Positions 1 to 17,884 of a stretch of DNA of 64,000 nt are shown here, piece after piece. Numbering within the stretch: position 1 is the first letter of the stretch; every line of letters begins with the position of its first letter. The notes under the pieces are model-generated. The model made no database searches and was not told the origin of the DNA. It was given only the letters and a program-made list of their open reading frames with translations. This stretch comes from Glandiceps talaboti (lineage: Eukaryota; Hemichordata; Enteropneusta; Spengelidae), in NCBI RefSeq assembly GCF_964340395.1, contig NC_135551.1:26098380-26162379 (forward strand), in the 5' to 3' direction. The position numbers and the translations under genes were made by a program.

Positions 1-310
1 TGTCTTCAGATCTGAGGCCAACTGACGCTCAGTATAACGTTCATCAGATAATGCTACCTGAATCTGAATCTGACGCCAACTTTATACTCATTTGATCGAT
101 TAATTACTCAAATTGGTCATTAATATTCATTGGATTATTACCAAAACCTAATCAGTTCTTGCCATTACCTGACGGAATATGTCTATGAAATTTCGTTTGA
201 ATTGATGCAACCGTTTTTTCGGAAATGGTGATACAGACAGACACACACACAACACACACACTTCATTGCTATATTAAAACCTTCCTTACGGAAGGTAAAA
301 ATGACACAAG
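1..310 (+). repeat. Dispersed repeat copy ending in a small hairpin
   Basis: The stretch from about 100 to 300 resembles 26430-26670 in order and content. Shared parts are a CTAATCAG-T-T-GCCATTACC block, a block ending in a short GACA/CA microsatellite, and a terminal block ending CTTACGG-AGGTAAAA. The last block can fold as a short hairpin (CCTTCC/GGAAGG here, a different but still complementary stem in the other copy), as expected for a repeat family with a conserved terminal structure. The family is not named. The left boundary is not visible. Confidence 0.55.
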
Positions 311-788
311 TCGTGACATGATAATAAGTGAAAATTTATCATTTTTTTATCTTCGTAGTGAAATATTTTACTGCATTGGAAAACCGTATGTTGTTGAATT
401 GTAAACAAAAAAACATATAATTAATATCTGAGGGGTACAGTGTTTTAAAGCTAATAGCAACTGACTTAAATACAATACCACGTCATCACAGGTAAGGACA
501 GTAAAATGCGGATAAAGCATTATGTTTTGTCATATGAAAGAAAACTTTTATCCTTGTATTAAATATTCTCCTCTTAAAAATCAATTATTTGTTCCACAAA
601 TGTATTGTTCCTGTGCCACTTTTGGGCCACCGTATAAAGCATGGGGGGGGGGGCTCACCCATGAAGAATAATGGATATGAAGCAATTTTTGATACACGGT
701 CATAAATGTCTGTTCTTTTGAAAAAGTTTTGCAGACGAAAGTTGCTGAAGTGTGTGCGGTTATCTTGAAGTCACGATTGCTTGACACC
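311..788. other. Upstream region of BHMT-like copy 1, nothing definite
   Basis: AT-rich single-copy-looking DNA before the first coding exon. It has a run of nine G near 642. I see no clear TATA box or 5' noncoding exon. The promoter of copy 1 should lie here or upstream of the window. Confidence 0.4.
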
Positions 789-5931
<5,143 letters not shown>

Positions 5932-6619
5932 GGATATCACTGTTCAGTTACCGCCATATAGGATGGGTTGTTGAAGCTTTAGTGATTATTTGACAGTGAA
6001 TATAAACATATACAAACAGTAGAAATAATACCACAGCTAGGAAAAAAATCATAAATTGATGTATAAATGTAATCTATTTCTATTGTTTGTATATTTTTTA
6101 TATTATTTTGATGACGTTCTTGACGATCGAAACATCACTTTCCATTGTTTATCATGTTAAGGTCATTTTTGATTAAAATACATTAAAACAGAATCGACAT
6201 ATTAAACAAAACTAGTTCGGTCAATATTACTTTGTGCGTACCAAAACACTTGAATGCTTCGAAAAAATACCCGATTGCACCAGTTTAGAAATGTCCAACT
6301 TTCAAAGTGGGTAAAATTTCTGAAAATACAATATTCTTTGTAACACCCTCTCACGATGGAATTGAAGAGCGGGTGACGTCGAGCTGTTATGCCAGTTGAA
6401 TTCGGCTTGGCATTATTTCATATTTGTTATATTTGTCCATAATTAGTGTACAGAATGTGTATCAATTCAATGCAGACTATTACTATTATATTTGAAAGGA
6501 GGGAGTGGCCTTTAATGGAAATTTGTAATACAATAAATTTGGTTCAATTTTTACGTGTTGTGTGTCACTTATTGCGTTCCAACCTAAGTCACTTTGTTAT
6601 TATGGTTATAATAGGTGAG

Positions 6620-6620
<1 letters not shown>
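5932..6620. other. 3' flank of BHMT-like copy 1
   Basis: The first 50 bp after the stop resemble the 3' flank of copy 2 and then diverge. Candidate polyadenylation signals are ATTAAA at 6172 and 6182 and AATAAA at 6532. No other gene is visible. Confidence 0.5.
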
Positions 6621-6656
<36 letters not shown>

Positions 6657-6835
6657 TGTCTGTCTGTGCGTGTATGTATGTGTGTGTGTGTGTGCGCGCG
6701 CGCGTGTGTGTGTGTGTCTGTCTGTGTGTGTATGTGTCTGTGTGTGTGTCTGTGTGTCTGTGTGTCTGTCTGTCTGTCTGTGTATGTATGTGTCTGTGTG
6801 TACGTGTGCGTGTCTGTGTTGGGGGGGGGGGTTTA
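6621..6835. repeat. (GT)n compound microsatellite with a G run
   Basis: GT, GTCT, GTAT and GCGC mixed repeats end with ten G at about 6822-6831. A short GCGCGCGC core could adopt Z-DNA. Confidence 0.95.
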
Positions 6836-7524
6836 GGGAGGAAGTAAAAGACACCTGAGATGGGAGAGAGGGAAAATATCGAGGTGACTAGTAGTACAGA
6901 ACACTGAGGATTTGGGAAAAAAAGTACTGAAAGGAAAGGGGACAGCTGCAGTAGAAAGTGTTTACTTACTTTAAAAGTAACTGGTTTTTTTTTATCTTTG
7001 TTGCATGTTATTTGACTTTATCACAATAGGGGACACAGAAGTTGCTTACTTCCCATAATGCCTCCTCTCAGTACGTGTACAGCAGATTTCTTCAAAGCCA
7101 TATTTGTTGATTTTCACAGTTCATAGGTTCAACAATGCAGGATTGATTGAAATAACCCATCTGTATACTTCTATGTGTACCTTTGTAGCTAAGATGAAAT
7201 CAAACTCCTTTATTCAATTCAACAATGTTTATTTGTATACAGTATTGTATCTGATGTGAAATACGGCACTCATCACAAATGTATCTTGTACATGTATTAA
7301 ACACATATTGCATTTGTCTGCAATTTTAATGACATTTTAAAAGCTCCGATCCCTTAATGATGTCTGGGTTAAAACTGCATAGTCCAGTGAATATTACAAT
7401 TACTATAACTTTAATGTGATACTTTCCGAAGTCCACGTTGTTTTTTTCTGTGAGATAACATTCATGACTTTGTATTGCGATGAGTTTTCTAGTCACGCGA
7501 GGTCATAATGCGGTCAGTTGTTGG

Positions 7525-7740
7525 CGACCTACTGAAGGTCAAACGTCAGACGACTACTTAATATCATAATAAATGACTAGAACAGACAAAGAATAAACTA
7601 AATAATATGTCATTTACTAGTATAGATAGCGTCTACTGAAGACTACTGAAGGTCAAACGTCAGACAACAACATAATACATGTATTATAATATATCACTAG
7701 AACAGACCGTGATTAAAACTACATAATATGGCATTTAATT
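7525..7740. repeat. Tandem duplication, period about 114 bp
   Basis: The block beginning ACTGAAGGTCAAACGTCAGA at 7531 recurs at 7645. It is followed in both copies by ACTAGAACAGAC and an ATAATATG-CATTTA block. Two units, moderately diverged. Confidence 0.75.
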
Positions 7741-7843
7741 TTGATAAAGTACAAATGAGATATGTCAGTTCACGGGGGTTGATATCATTGCATGTCCATC
7801 CATTGTTAGTAGCAGTTATCTAAAAATATGGATGTATTATAAC

Positions 7844-7845
<2 letters not shown>

Positions 7846-7922
<77 letters not shown>
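7846..7922. repeat. (TA)n microsatellite
   Basis: About 38 uninterrupted TA units. Confidence 0.97.
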
Positions 7923-7926
<4 letters not shown>

Positions 7927-9673
7927 CGAAGACTCAACATCTTGACCTCTTGAGCTGAATAAAATTGCACCTTGATTAATCAATTCAACTTTGATTACTG
8001 AATGATACACATAGCTTTAGTAAAATTTATCTCGCAATATGCACGTCTATATGTGCAATGCAAATTGTAGTCATTTCGGGTACTTTCATTAGTTCCTGTT
8101 ATATCTAACGTGTTATATAAGTTAGTTACAACAGAACGAAACCAAACGCTTTACGGGTACATGGGAATACTTTACACACCTGTCAATCACATGTTCTTTT
8201 CAAGGCCACATGTAGATACTTAAACGCAGGGTAAGTTATTTCCTAGAGTGTAATTCTGTCATAGTGGTAAACTTTTGTTCCTTGTCTGAAATGTGTTTCA
8301 TAATTTGCTCTTTTTGGAGCACTTGAACAGCCTGTCGGGGGAAAAAGAATATGCGATCAGAAAAAAACATATACGGTATTGTTTAGTTGGGGCAATTGTA
8401 CAAAAATGTAATACGACAGGGGGATGCTCCTTCATCAGTCACGATGCAATTTTATAATAAAACCGGCAATGTTTGATACTGGGACGTCGGAACTTAGAGT
8501 AATTGTCACCCCCGTTATCAACATAATGTTCATTGACAAGTTCTGCTGAGGACAGGTAAGGCAAGTACACTGTGAATAATTTTTCGCAATGTATACGATC
8601 TATCAACTCTTAATCATCTGATTTCCGGGTCAAGACCGGAATTCATAATGAAATCCGTCAATAATTTGTGAACTTGTATTTGACACTCTTCCAGACCGTG
8701 ATAGTGCAAATGTAACAATTGTGTAAAATTTGAACCCCGGGCTTTGAACCTTGCTACGATCTTGTGTTCTCTATAGCTTGGTTGACATGAGGACCCTAAA
8801 ACGATGATAAACTGTCATTCTCAAGCAAGAGGGTCTCGAACTATCAGCTAGCTAAACTAGTCTGCACTGTTTATTGGACCCTGGTACGATTGTTGTCTCC
8901 GGAGTAAGACAGTATCGAGTTGATGTATTTGTGTGTCTGCACTCTTGAACGTTAACTATGATGACATTCATAAGTACTATGAACTCCGAGGTACTATGTA
9001 TTTCCTTTTGCTATATCACTTTGCTGTCAAACATTGTATATAAATATGGTAGGGGACAGGCTTGAATAGCTGTAAGCTAAATCCCGATTCCTCTATTTAC
9101 CCACGAAATAGTATTTTTGTATGTGTATCTGTAATGTTCATTTGTGCTTTTGGGTAAATAAACACTATATATACATTTGAACCAACCAGTAATATATTAC
9201 TTGACGGCATTCATGCATTGTACAGTGTCCCACCGTACCATTTGTGAAACAATCGTGACCCCATTATCATGTGACTCATCATGTATTCCTAAATATCTTA
9301 TGATATCGCATGATCACAAGTTTGGTATGAAGTTTCGCAAAATAACTTTGCCTCGGGAGGGGGGGGGGGCAATTGCAACCTACACTACAAGTGGAGCAGA
9401 TCTACAAACCCTTGATTGTGATATTCCAGGTTTCCCCCTAAAATGCAATGTTTTTTCAGAAACCCTAAATATTTAAGAATGCTGCAAACACACCTGCTCA
9501 ACAATTATCACGAAATAATTGTAGTTTTATATCACTGTATATTCTGTGCTGTACCATCTATCAACATCATTAACGTTAACAATTTCATTGTTTGTAAATC
9601 CTAGCCAGAGATTATCTGAAGATTTGTCAAATTTATTTAATTCGAGATCAAACTTCAAGAAAGTGAACGAAAC
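7923..9673. other. Intergenic region upstream of BHMT-like copy 2
   Basis: No gene is recognised. A 99-codon frame at 9177-9476 has no family resemblance and crosses a ten-G run. The stretch 9085-9165 has inverted TTTACCCA and TGGGTAAA ends just before AATAAA, and may be a repeat remnant. The promoter of copy 2 must lie in this interval, but no core element is convincing. Confidence 0.4.
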
Positions 9674-11706
9674 ATGTCTAAGAACGTCAAAGGTGAGGCA
9701 AACAATATAATTTACGGAAAAAATTTCTTCCTAGTTCGTCCGTTCGGTCGACGTTTTTTTTTTCATTCATTATTTTTTGCAATTTGGAGGAAAATAGATC
9801 CCTGGATGATTATTATTTTGTTAATCTGATGTATATAGACATTGTAGACTGTAAGATACGTCTTGCCGCACTCACCGGCCTCCTTTCTTGGCCGACCTGT
9901 GAGGGCGCCCCGTCACGGCCTACAGGCTAATAGAGATTGATGCACAATACAAAATATATGAGAAGAATGAATAGTTTTATTATGTAATTTTTTCTTTTTC
10001 ATTTCATAATAAACGGTAGGACACGTGTTTTATTTTGCTGTAGTGACTTGTACCATTTTTGCTTGTTTTCTAATTTATTTAAATAGAATGTCATCATCAG
10101 ATTTGTTGTTCTATTTTATTTCATCTCTATCGCCTCATGTGATATTTTTTTTTTTTTATATATAATACAAGTTTTCGCACTGATGTATAGTCTTTTATTT
10201 ATATATTGAATATTGATTACAGTATTTTTTATTTCAAGATTTCACATCACAAATTTGGCTCCATTGCCAAGAAACACCAAATTAAAACTCTTTATTCACC
10301 TCTGTTTTTTTTCTAACAGTTGAACCATACTAGTACTGTTGCCTCAGGTATGAATATGCATTAGATGAACAATGAATATTCATTGTTCCTGAGTGATTAT
10401 TACCTTCCAACAAATCAACACGAGTAAGCATCACGTACTGTTTGTCTTGTTTAGGTTTGATCGAGAGGCTTGGAGATGGTGAAGCGGTAATCGCAGCGGA
10501 AGGATACTTGTATTACTTCGAGAGATTAGGTTATCTTCAAGCTGGTTCTTATGTTCCCCAGGTAGTTCTTGATCATCCCGAACTGGTCCGAAATGCATAC
10601 AGGGATTTTGTACATAGCGGAAGTGACGTTGTTCTTGCTTTCACGGTACGTAACAACAATAGTAACGATACGTACCACAATTTTGACCAATACACACAAT
10701 ACAATTTCATAAGCTGAGAACTTTCGACTGCAAACCCAGTGTTAATCTAGTTCACTCTGTGAGAGATGGCGCTGTTCATATAGCCATTCCATTTTTCGAG
10801 ATGTGCTATGATCACATTATTATGAAATTAAGAATATTAGGTTTGGATTGAACAGAAATGAAGGTCACTCAGTCTGCATTCGTCTATTTACAGTACTATG
10901 CAAGCAGAGAGAAAACACGCCTCATCGGAAAAGAAGACCAAACGGAGAAACTGAATCGAGAAGCATTAAGAATGGCCCGTGAAGTTGCCGATGAAACCGG
11001 GACACTTATGGCGGGAAATATCTGTAATACTAACATCTATCAACCAGATAATCTCGAACGACATCAAGAAATCAAACTAATGTTTAAGGTGAGAATGTGT
11101 GGATATTTTTCCAATTCAAAGTAAGGCCAATACTCTGAGTTACTTGATTTGATTTGAAAACTAAATAAGACTTATATAGGCTCTGTTATCAAACAGGAAA
11201 TGACTAACTGGGCCGTAGAAGCTGGTGCAGACTTCATGGTGGCAGAAACCTTTGCGCACTTCGGAGAAGCTATGTTAGCGGTGGAGGCCATAAAACAGTA
11301 TGGAAAAGGTAAGTTTGCGAATATATGTGTGTATGTTCGAATCAGAGATCATGCACAATTTTGAATGTTTTACTGGCGGCAATTAAAACAGAAAGATGAC
11401 GAGTAATACATTACATACATACACATACATACACACATACATACACACATACATACATACATACATACATACATACATACATACATACATACATACATAC
11501 ATACATACATACATACATACATACACACACACATACATACATACATACATACATACATACACATACACACACACATACATACATACATACATACATACAT
11601 ACATACACATACATACATACATACATACATACATACATACACATACATACACACATACATACATACATACATACATACATACATACATACATTCATACAT
11701 ACATAC

Positions 11707-11737
<31 letters not shown>

Positions 11738-13508
11738 CATACATACATACATACATGTACATACATACATACATACATACATACATACATACATACATAC
11801 GTACGTACTTACGTACGTGCATACGTTCGTGCGTGCGTGCGTGCGTACGTACGTACGTACATACATACATTACATACATAAATGTACATCCATACATACA
11901 TACATACATACATACATACATACATAGTATATACATACATACATACATACATACATACATACATACATACATACATACATACATACATACATACATACAT
12001 ACATACATACATACAAGTAGGATAAGCGGATGATTGGTGAATAGGGGATTTTCAATTATACAGAACTAAGTGATGTTTCACTCTGTTAATAAAACGCAGA
12101 TTTACAACAATAGTTATCATAGATTCTTCATGATATATGATTAATGATACACAGACTTTCCCTATACATACAGGCCTTCCAATAGTTCTTACAATGGCAC
12201 CATTTATAGTTGGCACAAAGAATAACCAGGCAATCACAGCTGACATGGTACCCTTGACTGAAGCCTGTAAGAAACTGAAAGAAGCTGGTGCTGACGTCAT
12301 AGGTTTAAATTGTGGGCGTGGTCCTAGTACCATGATTCCATTGATGAAGGACATCATAAAGGCGTGTCCGGTGAGTTACCTGATGTCAAAGATTCCCCAA
12401 TTTTCTTCATGGTTTGAACTGAGAATGGGTTTTGAGTTTTCTTGAAATATAACAACAGAACAGTTTCCAGGACTTGTATTTCCAAGACCCACACTACGTT
12501 AACAGAAAATTTGTGACCTTGATATTCACATCATTTGGATTTGAAGTTACTCCCATTCCCCCCCCCCCCCCTCATACCTAAAAGTCATTAACAGCCTCAC
12601 AAAGAGGTTTTATCTGTATTAAACCTTATTAGGGTCCCTATGCCGCCGTACCCGTCCCATACAGATGTAATGACAAGGAACCAACCTTCTTTATGTTAAC
12701 TGATCCCATTACAGGTACGTTCACATAATACATGTAACTTTTATGACAGAGATAAATATGCACCGTTCTTTAGACTTGTCTGTCATAGAAAGTAGTCACA
12801 TGCACGTGTTAGACATCAAATCCCACCATAATGATTAAGGTCCCGTTCACACACCAAGTAAGTATCCTATGCCAGCCTGATGCAGCCTAAGCTTTCATCT
12901 TGGGAGGGACGGCTTTTGCATAGACTGACAATTTGAGCCACTCGTGATTAGATTTAGATTAAAGTCCTCGTAGGTTTGCCAAGTCAATATTATCATGGGG
13001 GTGGTTGCTTTTACAACCTCCGCTGGGCGGGGTTGGGGTTGGGGTTGGGGACATAAACCGTCCTTGGGTGGTAAGAGTTAGGAGACATGTACATTTTACA
13101 CGTATTTTCTTTACAATACATCGGTGGATAGACTTGTCAAAAACACAACGTTCATATGCTAGGTGACCTTTCTAACATTATACTTTTAAGATAGACCGCA
13201 TATTTTTCCTTTCCCTAGGAAAGAATCTCTTTCCCATCGACACCGATGTCTTGTCGTGTTCCCGTGAAGATATCAAGGAGTTTGGTGAACAGTGTAAGAA
13301 ACTTGGTATCAACTACGTTGGAGTGTGTTGTGGTAATCGTCCTTTCTATACACGTGCTTTAGCAGAATCTCTTGGTCGTTCACCCCCAGCCAGTCGATTC
13401 TCCCCTGATATGTCCAAGCACTACGTGTATGGTACCGATTCTAAAGTGAAGAAAGATGTCGCAGATGAAAGCATGAAGTTATATCATACCTTGGGTGAAA
13501 TCCAGTAA
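9674..13508 (+). CDS. BHMT-like methyltransferase, copy 2 (7 exons, 361 aa)
   Basis: Exons: 9674-9692, 10455-10645, 10894-11088, 11197-11308, 12174-12370, 12633-12714 and 13219-13508. Every exon has exactly the length and phase of copy 1, which lies about 4 kb upstream on the same strand, so this is a tandem duplicate. The zinc cysteines are kept (C219, C302, C303) and so is the catalytic-face Glu (E152). As in copy 1, human D26, W44 and Y160 are replaced (A, Y and T here; the W44 region reads AGSYVPQ against VGPSVPQ in copy 1). The last exon differs from copy 1 at only about four bases from the GATGTCTTG block to the stop, whereas exons 2, 4 and 6 differ at roughly a fifth to a quarter of positions. 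The likely role is homocysteine methylation with an uncertain methyl donor. The gene ends in TAA with GEIQ where copy 1 ends in TGA with GEIE. Confidence 0.9.
11404..12016. repeat. (CATA)n microsatellite, about 610 bp, in intron 4 of copy 2
   Basis: Nearly continuous ACAT/CATA tetranucleotide with CACA, GTAC and GTGC variants. It lies in the same intron that holds a GA/GACA tract in copy 1. Frames of up to 212 codons here are artefacts. Confidence 0.97.
12836..13060. other. Intron 6 of copy 2 with a G-rich GGGGTT run
   Basis: About four GGGGTT units lie near 13026-13050. They could form a G-quadruplex and look telomere-like by chance. The rest is unremarkable intron. Confidence 0.5.
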
Positions 13509-13604
13509 GGATATCGTGATTCAGTTACCGTCATATAGGATAGGTTGTTGAAGCTATATCATACCTTGGGTGAAATCCAGTAAGGATATCGTGATTCAGT
13601 TATC
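13480..13604 (+). repeat. 75-bp partial tandem duplication of the copy 2 3' end
   Basis: The block starting TATATCATACCTTGGG at 13480 recurs at 13555. The second unit repeats the final codons, the stop and the first 3' flank bases, then ends near 13603. The first stop makes the second unit untranslated. Copy 1 does not have it. Confidence 0.92.
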
Positions 13605-13682
13605 AAAATATCCTGCCTGACCAGATATAGGGTAGTGTCACGGTTTTGTATTGAATATTTCGGTCTTTTGTTTGCTCGTTCT

Positions 13683-13840
13683 TGGGGGGGGGGGGGGGGG
13701 GGGGTTATATGGTATTTTCCCATTCCTTATAATCTAATCTAATCTAATCTAATCTAATCGAATCTAATCGAATCGAATCGAATCGAATCTAATCTAATCT
13801 AATCTAATCTAATCTAATCTAATCTAATCTAATCTAAACA
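13683..13840. repeat. Poly-G run and (AATCT)n pentanucleotide array
   Basis: About 20 consecutive G lie at 13684-13705. They are followed by AATCT pentamers with an AATCG subblock in the middle, about 13731-13837. Confidence 0.95.
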
Positions 13841-15150
13841 AAAATCACTTATCTTATCACCAATTATACGAACTGGGTTAAATGGCATGTTTGGGTATAT
13901 CTCAAAAGACGCAAGTGATTCGAGAATCCGCTAACCAAGAGTAAAAACGTTGACGCTACACGTGTATGGTCTTTCAGTTGTTTCTAACCGTATGCATGCC
14001 ATGTGTAAATCTAAAAAAAGTGGCGCGCCTGTATAGCGCCTCCAACGATGAACATTCATAATTCTATTTGTAGTTGACCTATATTTCTCCCTATTTACAT
14101 TAAATCTCTTCAAATATGACACAGCAGATTGCTACATGCTACATTATCAGCAATATTCAATTTAAGCAGAAAATGATTTCTTATAGAAGTTTTTTTTTTT
14201 TTTTTTTAAATGATAATACAGAGATAGATGTTCAACAAGTTCATTCTGTGTCGGAAACCAATTGCAACTGATCATCACTTACTATGTATACTTTACACTT
14301 TTGTTGTCTAACTCGTTTCTTTACTAATAAAAGGGAATTCAGAGCGATGGGTGGCAGAGAGGACAGAAAAGGTGGTGGGGGAGTAATATAACAAGAAAGC
14401 TAAGGGGGGACATTGACATAGGTGGAGGATGGCAACGTGACAAAAATAAAACAGCGTGGTAAAGTGACGGTATAAATGTACACGTATATTGTAAATTTAA
14501 TAACAACACTAGTGTTAAACCATCTGGCGTTGCATCAAATAGAGTTGTGTTAATTTTTATTATTGCATTTACCCCTGTACATGTATTTACACTGGATCGT
14601 ACCATATTCCATCAATTGTCTACTCACATTCATAAAATTCACGATATGTCAATTTACTTTTTCCCTTTGTGATATTTATAATATGTTTAATAAAACGCAA
14701 TATGACAATTGAAATCATATCCCATTGAATCATTCGCCGTTTAGATAGGAATATTACGGGCATTTCAAATGTTGGCTTGATATATTGACGACCTTTCTGT
14801 GGATTTAACAATGACTTGTATGGTACATGTGTTACAAAGACAAATATGCGTTGTAATTTAATACATAGAGCAAATAATTCTAATCTTAGTCTGTGTAGGA
14901 AATTTAACATAGATGCCAATGTCGAAGCGCTGAGAGGTTAGTAATTTATATATATATATATCTGTGTAATATTGTATTGAAGACTAAAACAGTCTAATGG
15001 GGGTACACATAAATGTGTTACATAACCATGAGGATGTGTTTGTCGCTGAAATGAATTCAAATCCGATCGTTATACAATGAGATATAATCTTGCAAGCAAT
15101 TTTACTTCCGAAGTACCAAGTCATTAACGAGCAATGCAATGTTGGGTGTT
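13841..15150. other. Intergenic DNA, no gene recognised
   Basis: Short frames only (88 and 99 codons on the minus strand, without recognisable motifs). A T run lies at 14189-14207, a short TA run near 14945, and an AATAAA at 14326, which could serve BHMT-like copy 2 only with a very long 3' UTR. Confidence 0.4.
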
Positions 15151-15191
15151 ATTGATTGCACTTTTTCTCTTTGTCACATGTCACATGACGG

Positions 15192-15207
15192 CGTTGTCTT
15201 AGCAACG
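15192..15207. promoter_or_regulatory. X-box-like palindrome
   Basis: The palindrome-like CGTTGTCTTAGCAACG resembles the RFX-factor X-box (GTTRCC-N2-GGYAAC type). An identical 16-mer lies at 34671-34686. About 160 bp downstream there is a strong donor-like CAAAG/GTAAGTT at 15367, so a 5' noncoding exon could lie between. No coding exon was found for it. Confidence 0.3.
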
Positions 15208-15860
15208 TTTCTAAGATATTGAAGACAAATAGCTGGAGTGTCTATACATCTCATTATGTAATTCATAGCTCATAAGCTGCTCGGGGAAAGCTGTTAAACC
15301 GCCGTCACCCGAAGTGTGGTCCGGATTTACTCTATTACAACTTCGAAAAATATAGACCAAATCAAAGGTAAGTTATGTTACAAAGGTCTTGGAACTGCTA
15401 ACTTGCTACAAGGTTAGCAAAAATACTCATCGTCATAGTTACGCCCCTGAATTGATAGATATTAGTATTGGTAATTTGGAGAATTACATAAATATAGTCT
15501 GTTGTATTGATGTCATTGAATGCAATAATTCAGGTCAGTCTGAATTAAAAAAAAATATTAATAAATATTAGATTACACAAATTGTCAGATAACGCTCAGG
15601 CATATTCGCTTTCAAAATTAAACTCACTTGTACTTGTCGTAGCTCAGTTGTACACATATATACAATTTGCCAGGATAAAATCAGAATCGGTCTGCGATAA
15701 TCATGTCTGTCTGAGATTAGAGTCGTGAAATTCTTATCATGTCATCAATCATACACGGGAGACAAAAAAATCATATCTCTGTTATCAATTTCGTGTTCAT
15801 TCAGTGTTTTATTGGCAAGTTGATAAACCTAATGTCGTTTCGCAGATTTTGTTCATGTAC

Positions 15861-17395
15861 ATTTCGTCGATGTATATTTTCATTCAATGACGTGTATTTC
15901 GTCGATGTACATTTTCATACATATGACGTGTATTTCGTCGATGTACATTTTCATTCAATGACGTGTATTTCGTCGATGTACATTTTCATACATATGACGT
16001 GTATTTCGTCGATGTACATTTTCATTCAATGACGTGTATTTCGTCGATGTACATTTTCATTCAATGACGTGTATTTCGTCGATGTACATTTCCATTCAAT
16101 GACGTGTATTTCGTCGATGCACATTTTCATTCAATGACGTGTATTTCGTCGATGTACATTTTCATTCAATGACGTGTATTTCGTCGATGTACATTTTCAT
16201 TCAATGACGTGTATTTCGTCGATGTACATTTTCATTCAATGACGTGTATTTCGTCGATGTACATTTTCCGCATTCAATGACGTGTATTTCGTCGATGTAC
16301 ATTTTCATTCAATGACGTGTATTTCGTCGATGTACATTTCCATTCAATGACGTGTATTTCGTCGATGTACATTTTCATTCAATGACGTGTATTTCGTCGA
16401 TGTAAATTTTCATTCAATGACGTGTATTTCGTCGATGTACATTTTCATTCAATGACGTGTATTTCGTCGATGTACATTTTCATTCAATGACGTGTATTTC
16501 GTCGATGTACATTTTCATTCAATGACGTGTATTTCGTCGATGTACATTTCCATTCAATGACGTGTATTTCGTCGATGTACATTTTCATTCATTGACGTGT
16601 ATTTCGTCGATGTACATTTTCATTCAATGACGTGTATTTCGTCGATGTACATTTTCATTCAATGACGTGTATTTCGTCGATGTACATTTTCATTCAATGA
16701 CGTGTATTTCGTCGATGTACATTTTCCGCATTCAATGACGTGTATTTCGTCGATGTACATTTTCATTCAATGACGTGTATTTCGTCGATGTACATTTTCA
16801 TTCAATGACGTGTATTTCGTCGATGTACATTTTCATTCAATGACGTGTATTTCGTCGATGTACATTTTCATTCAATGACGTGTATTTCGTCGATGTACAT
16901 TTTCATTCAATGACGTGTATTTCGTCGATGTACATTTTCATTCAATGACGTGTATTTCGTCGATGTACATTTTCATTCAATGACGTGTATTTCGTCGATG
17001 TACATTTTCATTCAATGACGTGTATTTCGTCGATGTACATTTTCATTCAATGCATGACATGTGCTTTTCGTCCATGTATATACATTTCCATTCAATTAAA
17101 TGTACATTTCGTCCATGCAAATTTCGTCCATGTAATTTTTCATTCAATGAAATGAACATTTCGTTCATGTACGTTTCATTCAATGACACGTTCATTTCGT
17201 GTCATTTTCGTTCATGTACATTTCATTCAATGACATGTGCATTTTGTCCATGTTCATTTTGTTCATTCAATGACATGTACATTTCGTCCATGTACATTTC
17301 GTTCATCCAATGACGTGTATTTCGCCCTAGTACATTTCCATTCAATGACGTACATTTCGACGTCCATATACATTTCATTCACATGCATTTCGTTA
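15861..17395 (+). repeat. 35-bp satellite array, about 34 core units, with a degenerate 3' flank
   Basis: The core unit contains ATTTTCATTCAATGACGTGT followed by ATTTCGTCGATGTAC. It is nearly homogeneous to about 17055, then decays into degenerate units to about 17395. Variants include CATACATATG units at the 5' end, a TTTCC variant (near 16089, 16337 and 16547), and a three-base insertion at 16268 and again at 16726. Those two insertions are 458 bp apart, exactly 13 units plus the insertion, which suggests higher-order duplication. Since 35 is not a multiple of 3, the array is not coding. Confidence 0.95.
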
Positions 17396-17574
17396 TGAAG
17401 GCTTGTAAATGATAAAACGATGCACTTGAAATGTACGATCAGCTTTCAATGTATGTTTCGTCTGATATCATCGCTGACACTGATATATGATATCGTTTCG
17501 CTCATAAACGCATATAGGTAACCTTTTACGGCAATTGCTGTTCATATTATTATAAATGATAAATTGTCGAACGT

Positions 17575-17724
17575 AGATGGATGGATGGATGGATGGATGG
17601 TTGGATGGTTTAAAGGATGGATGTTTGGTTGGATGGATGGATGGATGGATGGATGGATGGATGGAAGCGGATAAACAGAGACAGATACAGAAAGAGACAT
17701 ACAGACAGACAGAGAGACAGAGAC

Positions 17725-17761
<37 letters not shown>

Positions 17762-17765
17762 TATC
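17575..17765. repeat. (ATGG)n followed by (GACA)n microsatellite
   Basis: GGAT tetramers lie at 17576-17663 with a short interruption. GACA tetramers lie at about 17700-17761. Confidence 0.95.
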
Positions 17766-17884
17766 TAGACAGATTAACTTTTAGTTGTAAGTTGATTTAC
17801 GAAGAATTGATAATAGCACTCTGCATGTCTTCGGTACCTCAAGAGTAATTATCTTTTGGGTATAACGCGTTCACCTTTGATGCT

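Noticed and set aside
9177-9476. 99-codon frame upstream of BHMT-like copy 2
   Set aside because: No recognisable motif, crosses a ten-G run, and no counterpart upstream of copy 1.
9568-9590. GTTAAC-type sequence upstream of copy 2 considered as an HNF1 site
   Set aside because: Only half of the consensus is present, and there is no equivalent upstream of copy 1.
11370-12033. Long frames of MYVC or IHTY repeats (here and at 25.2, 28.3, 31.7, 40.9, 49.5 kb)
   Set aside because: CATA/GTAT tetranucleotide arrays are open on both strands and in several frames. They lie in introns or intergenic DNA.
13026-13050. GGGGTT run considered as a telomere remnant
   Set aside because: Only about four units, not the animal TTAGGG motif, and inside a normal intron.
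15861-17060. The 35-bp array considered as a CRISPR array
   Set aside because: Units are contiguous tandem repeats without unique spacers, in a eukaryotic context.
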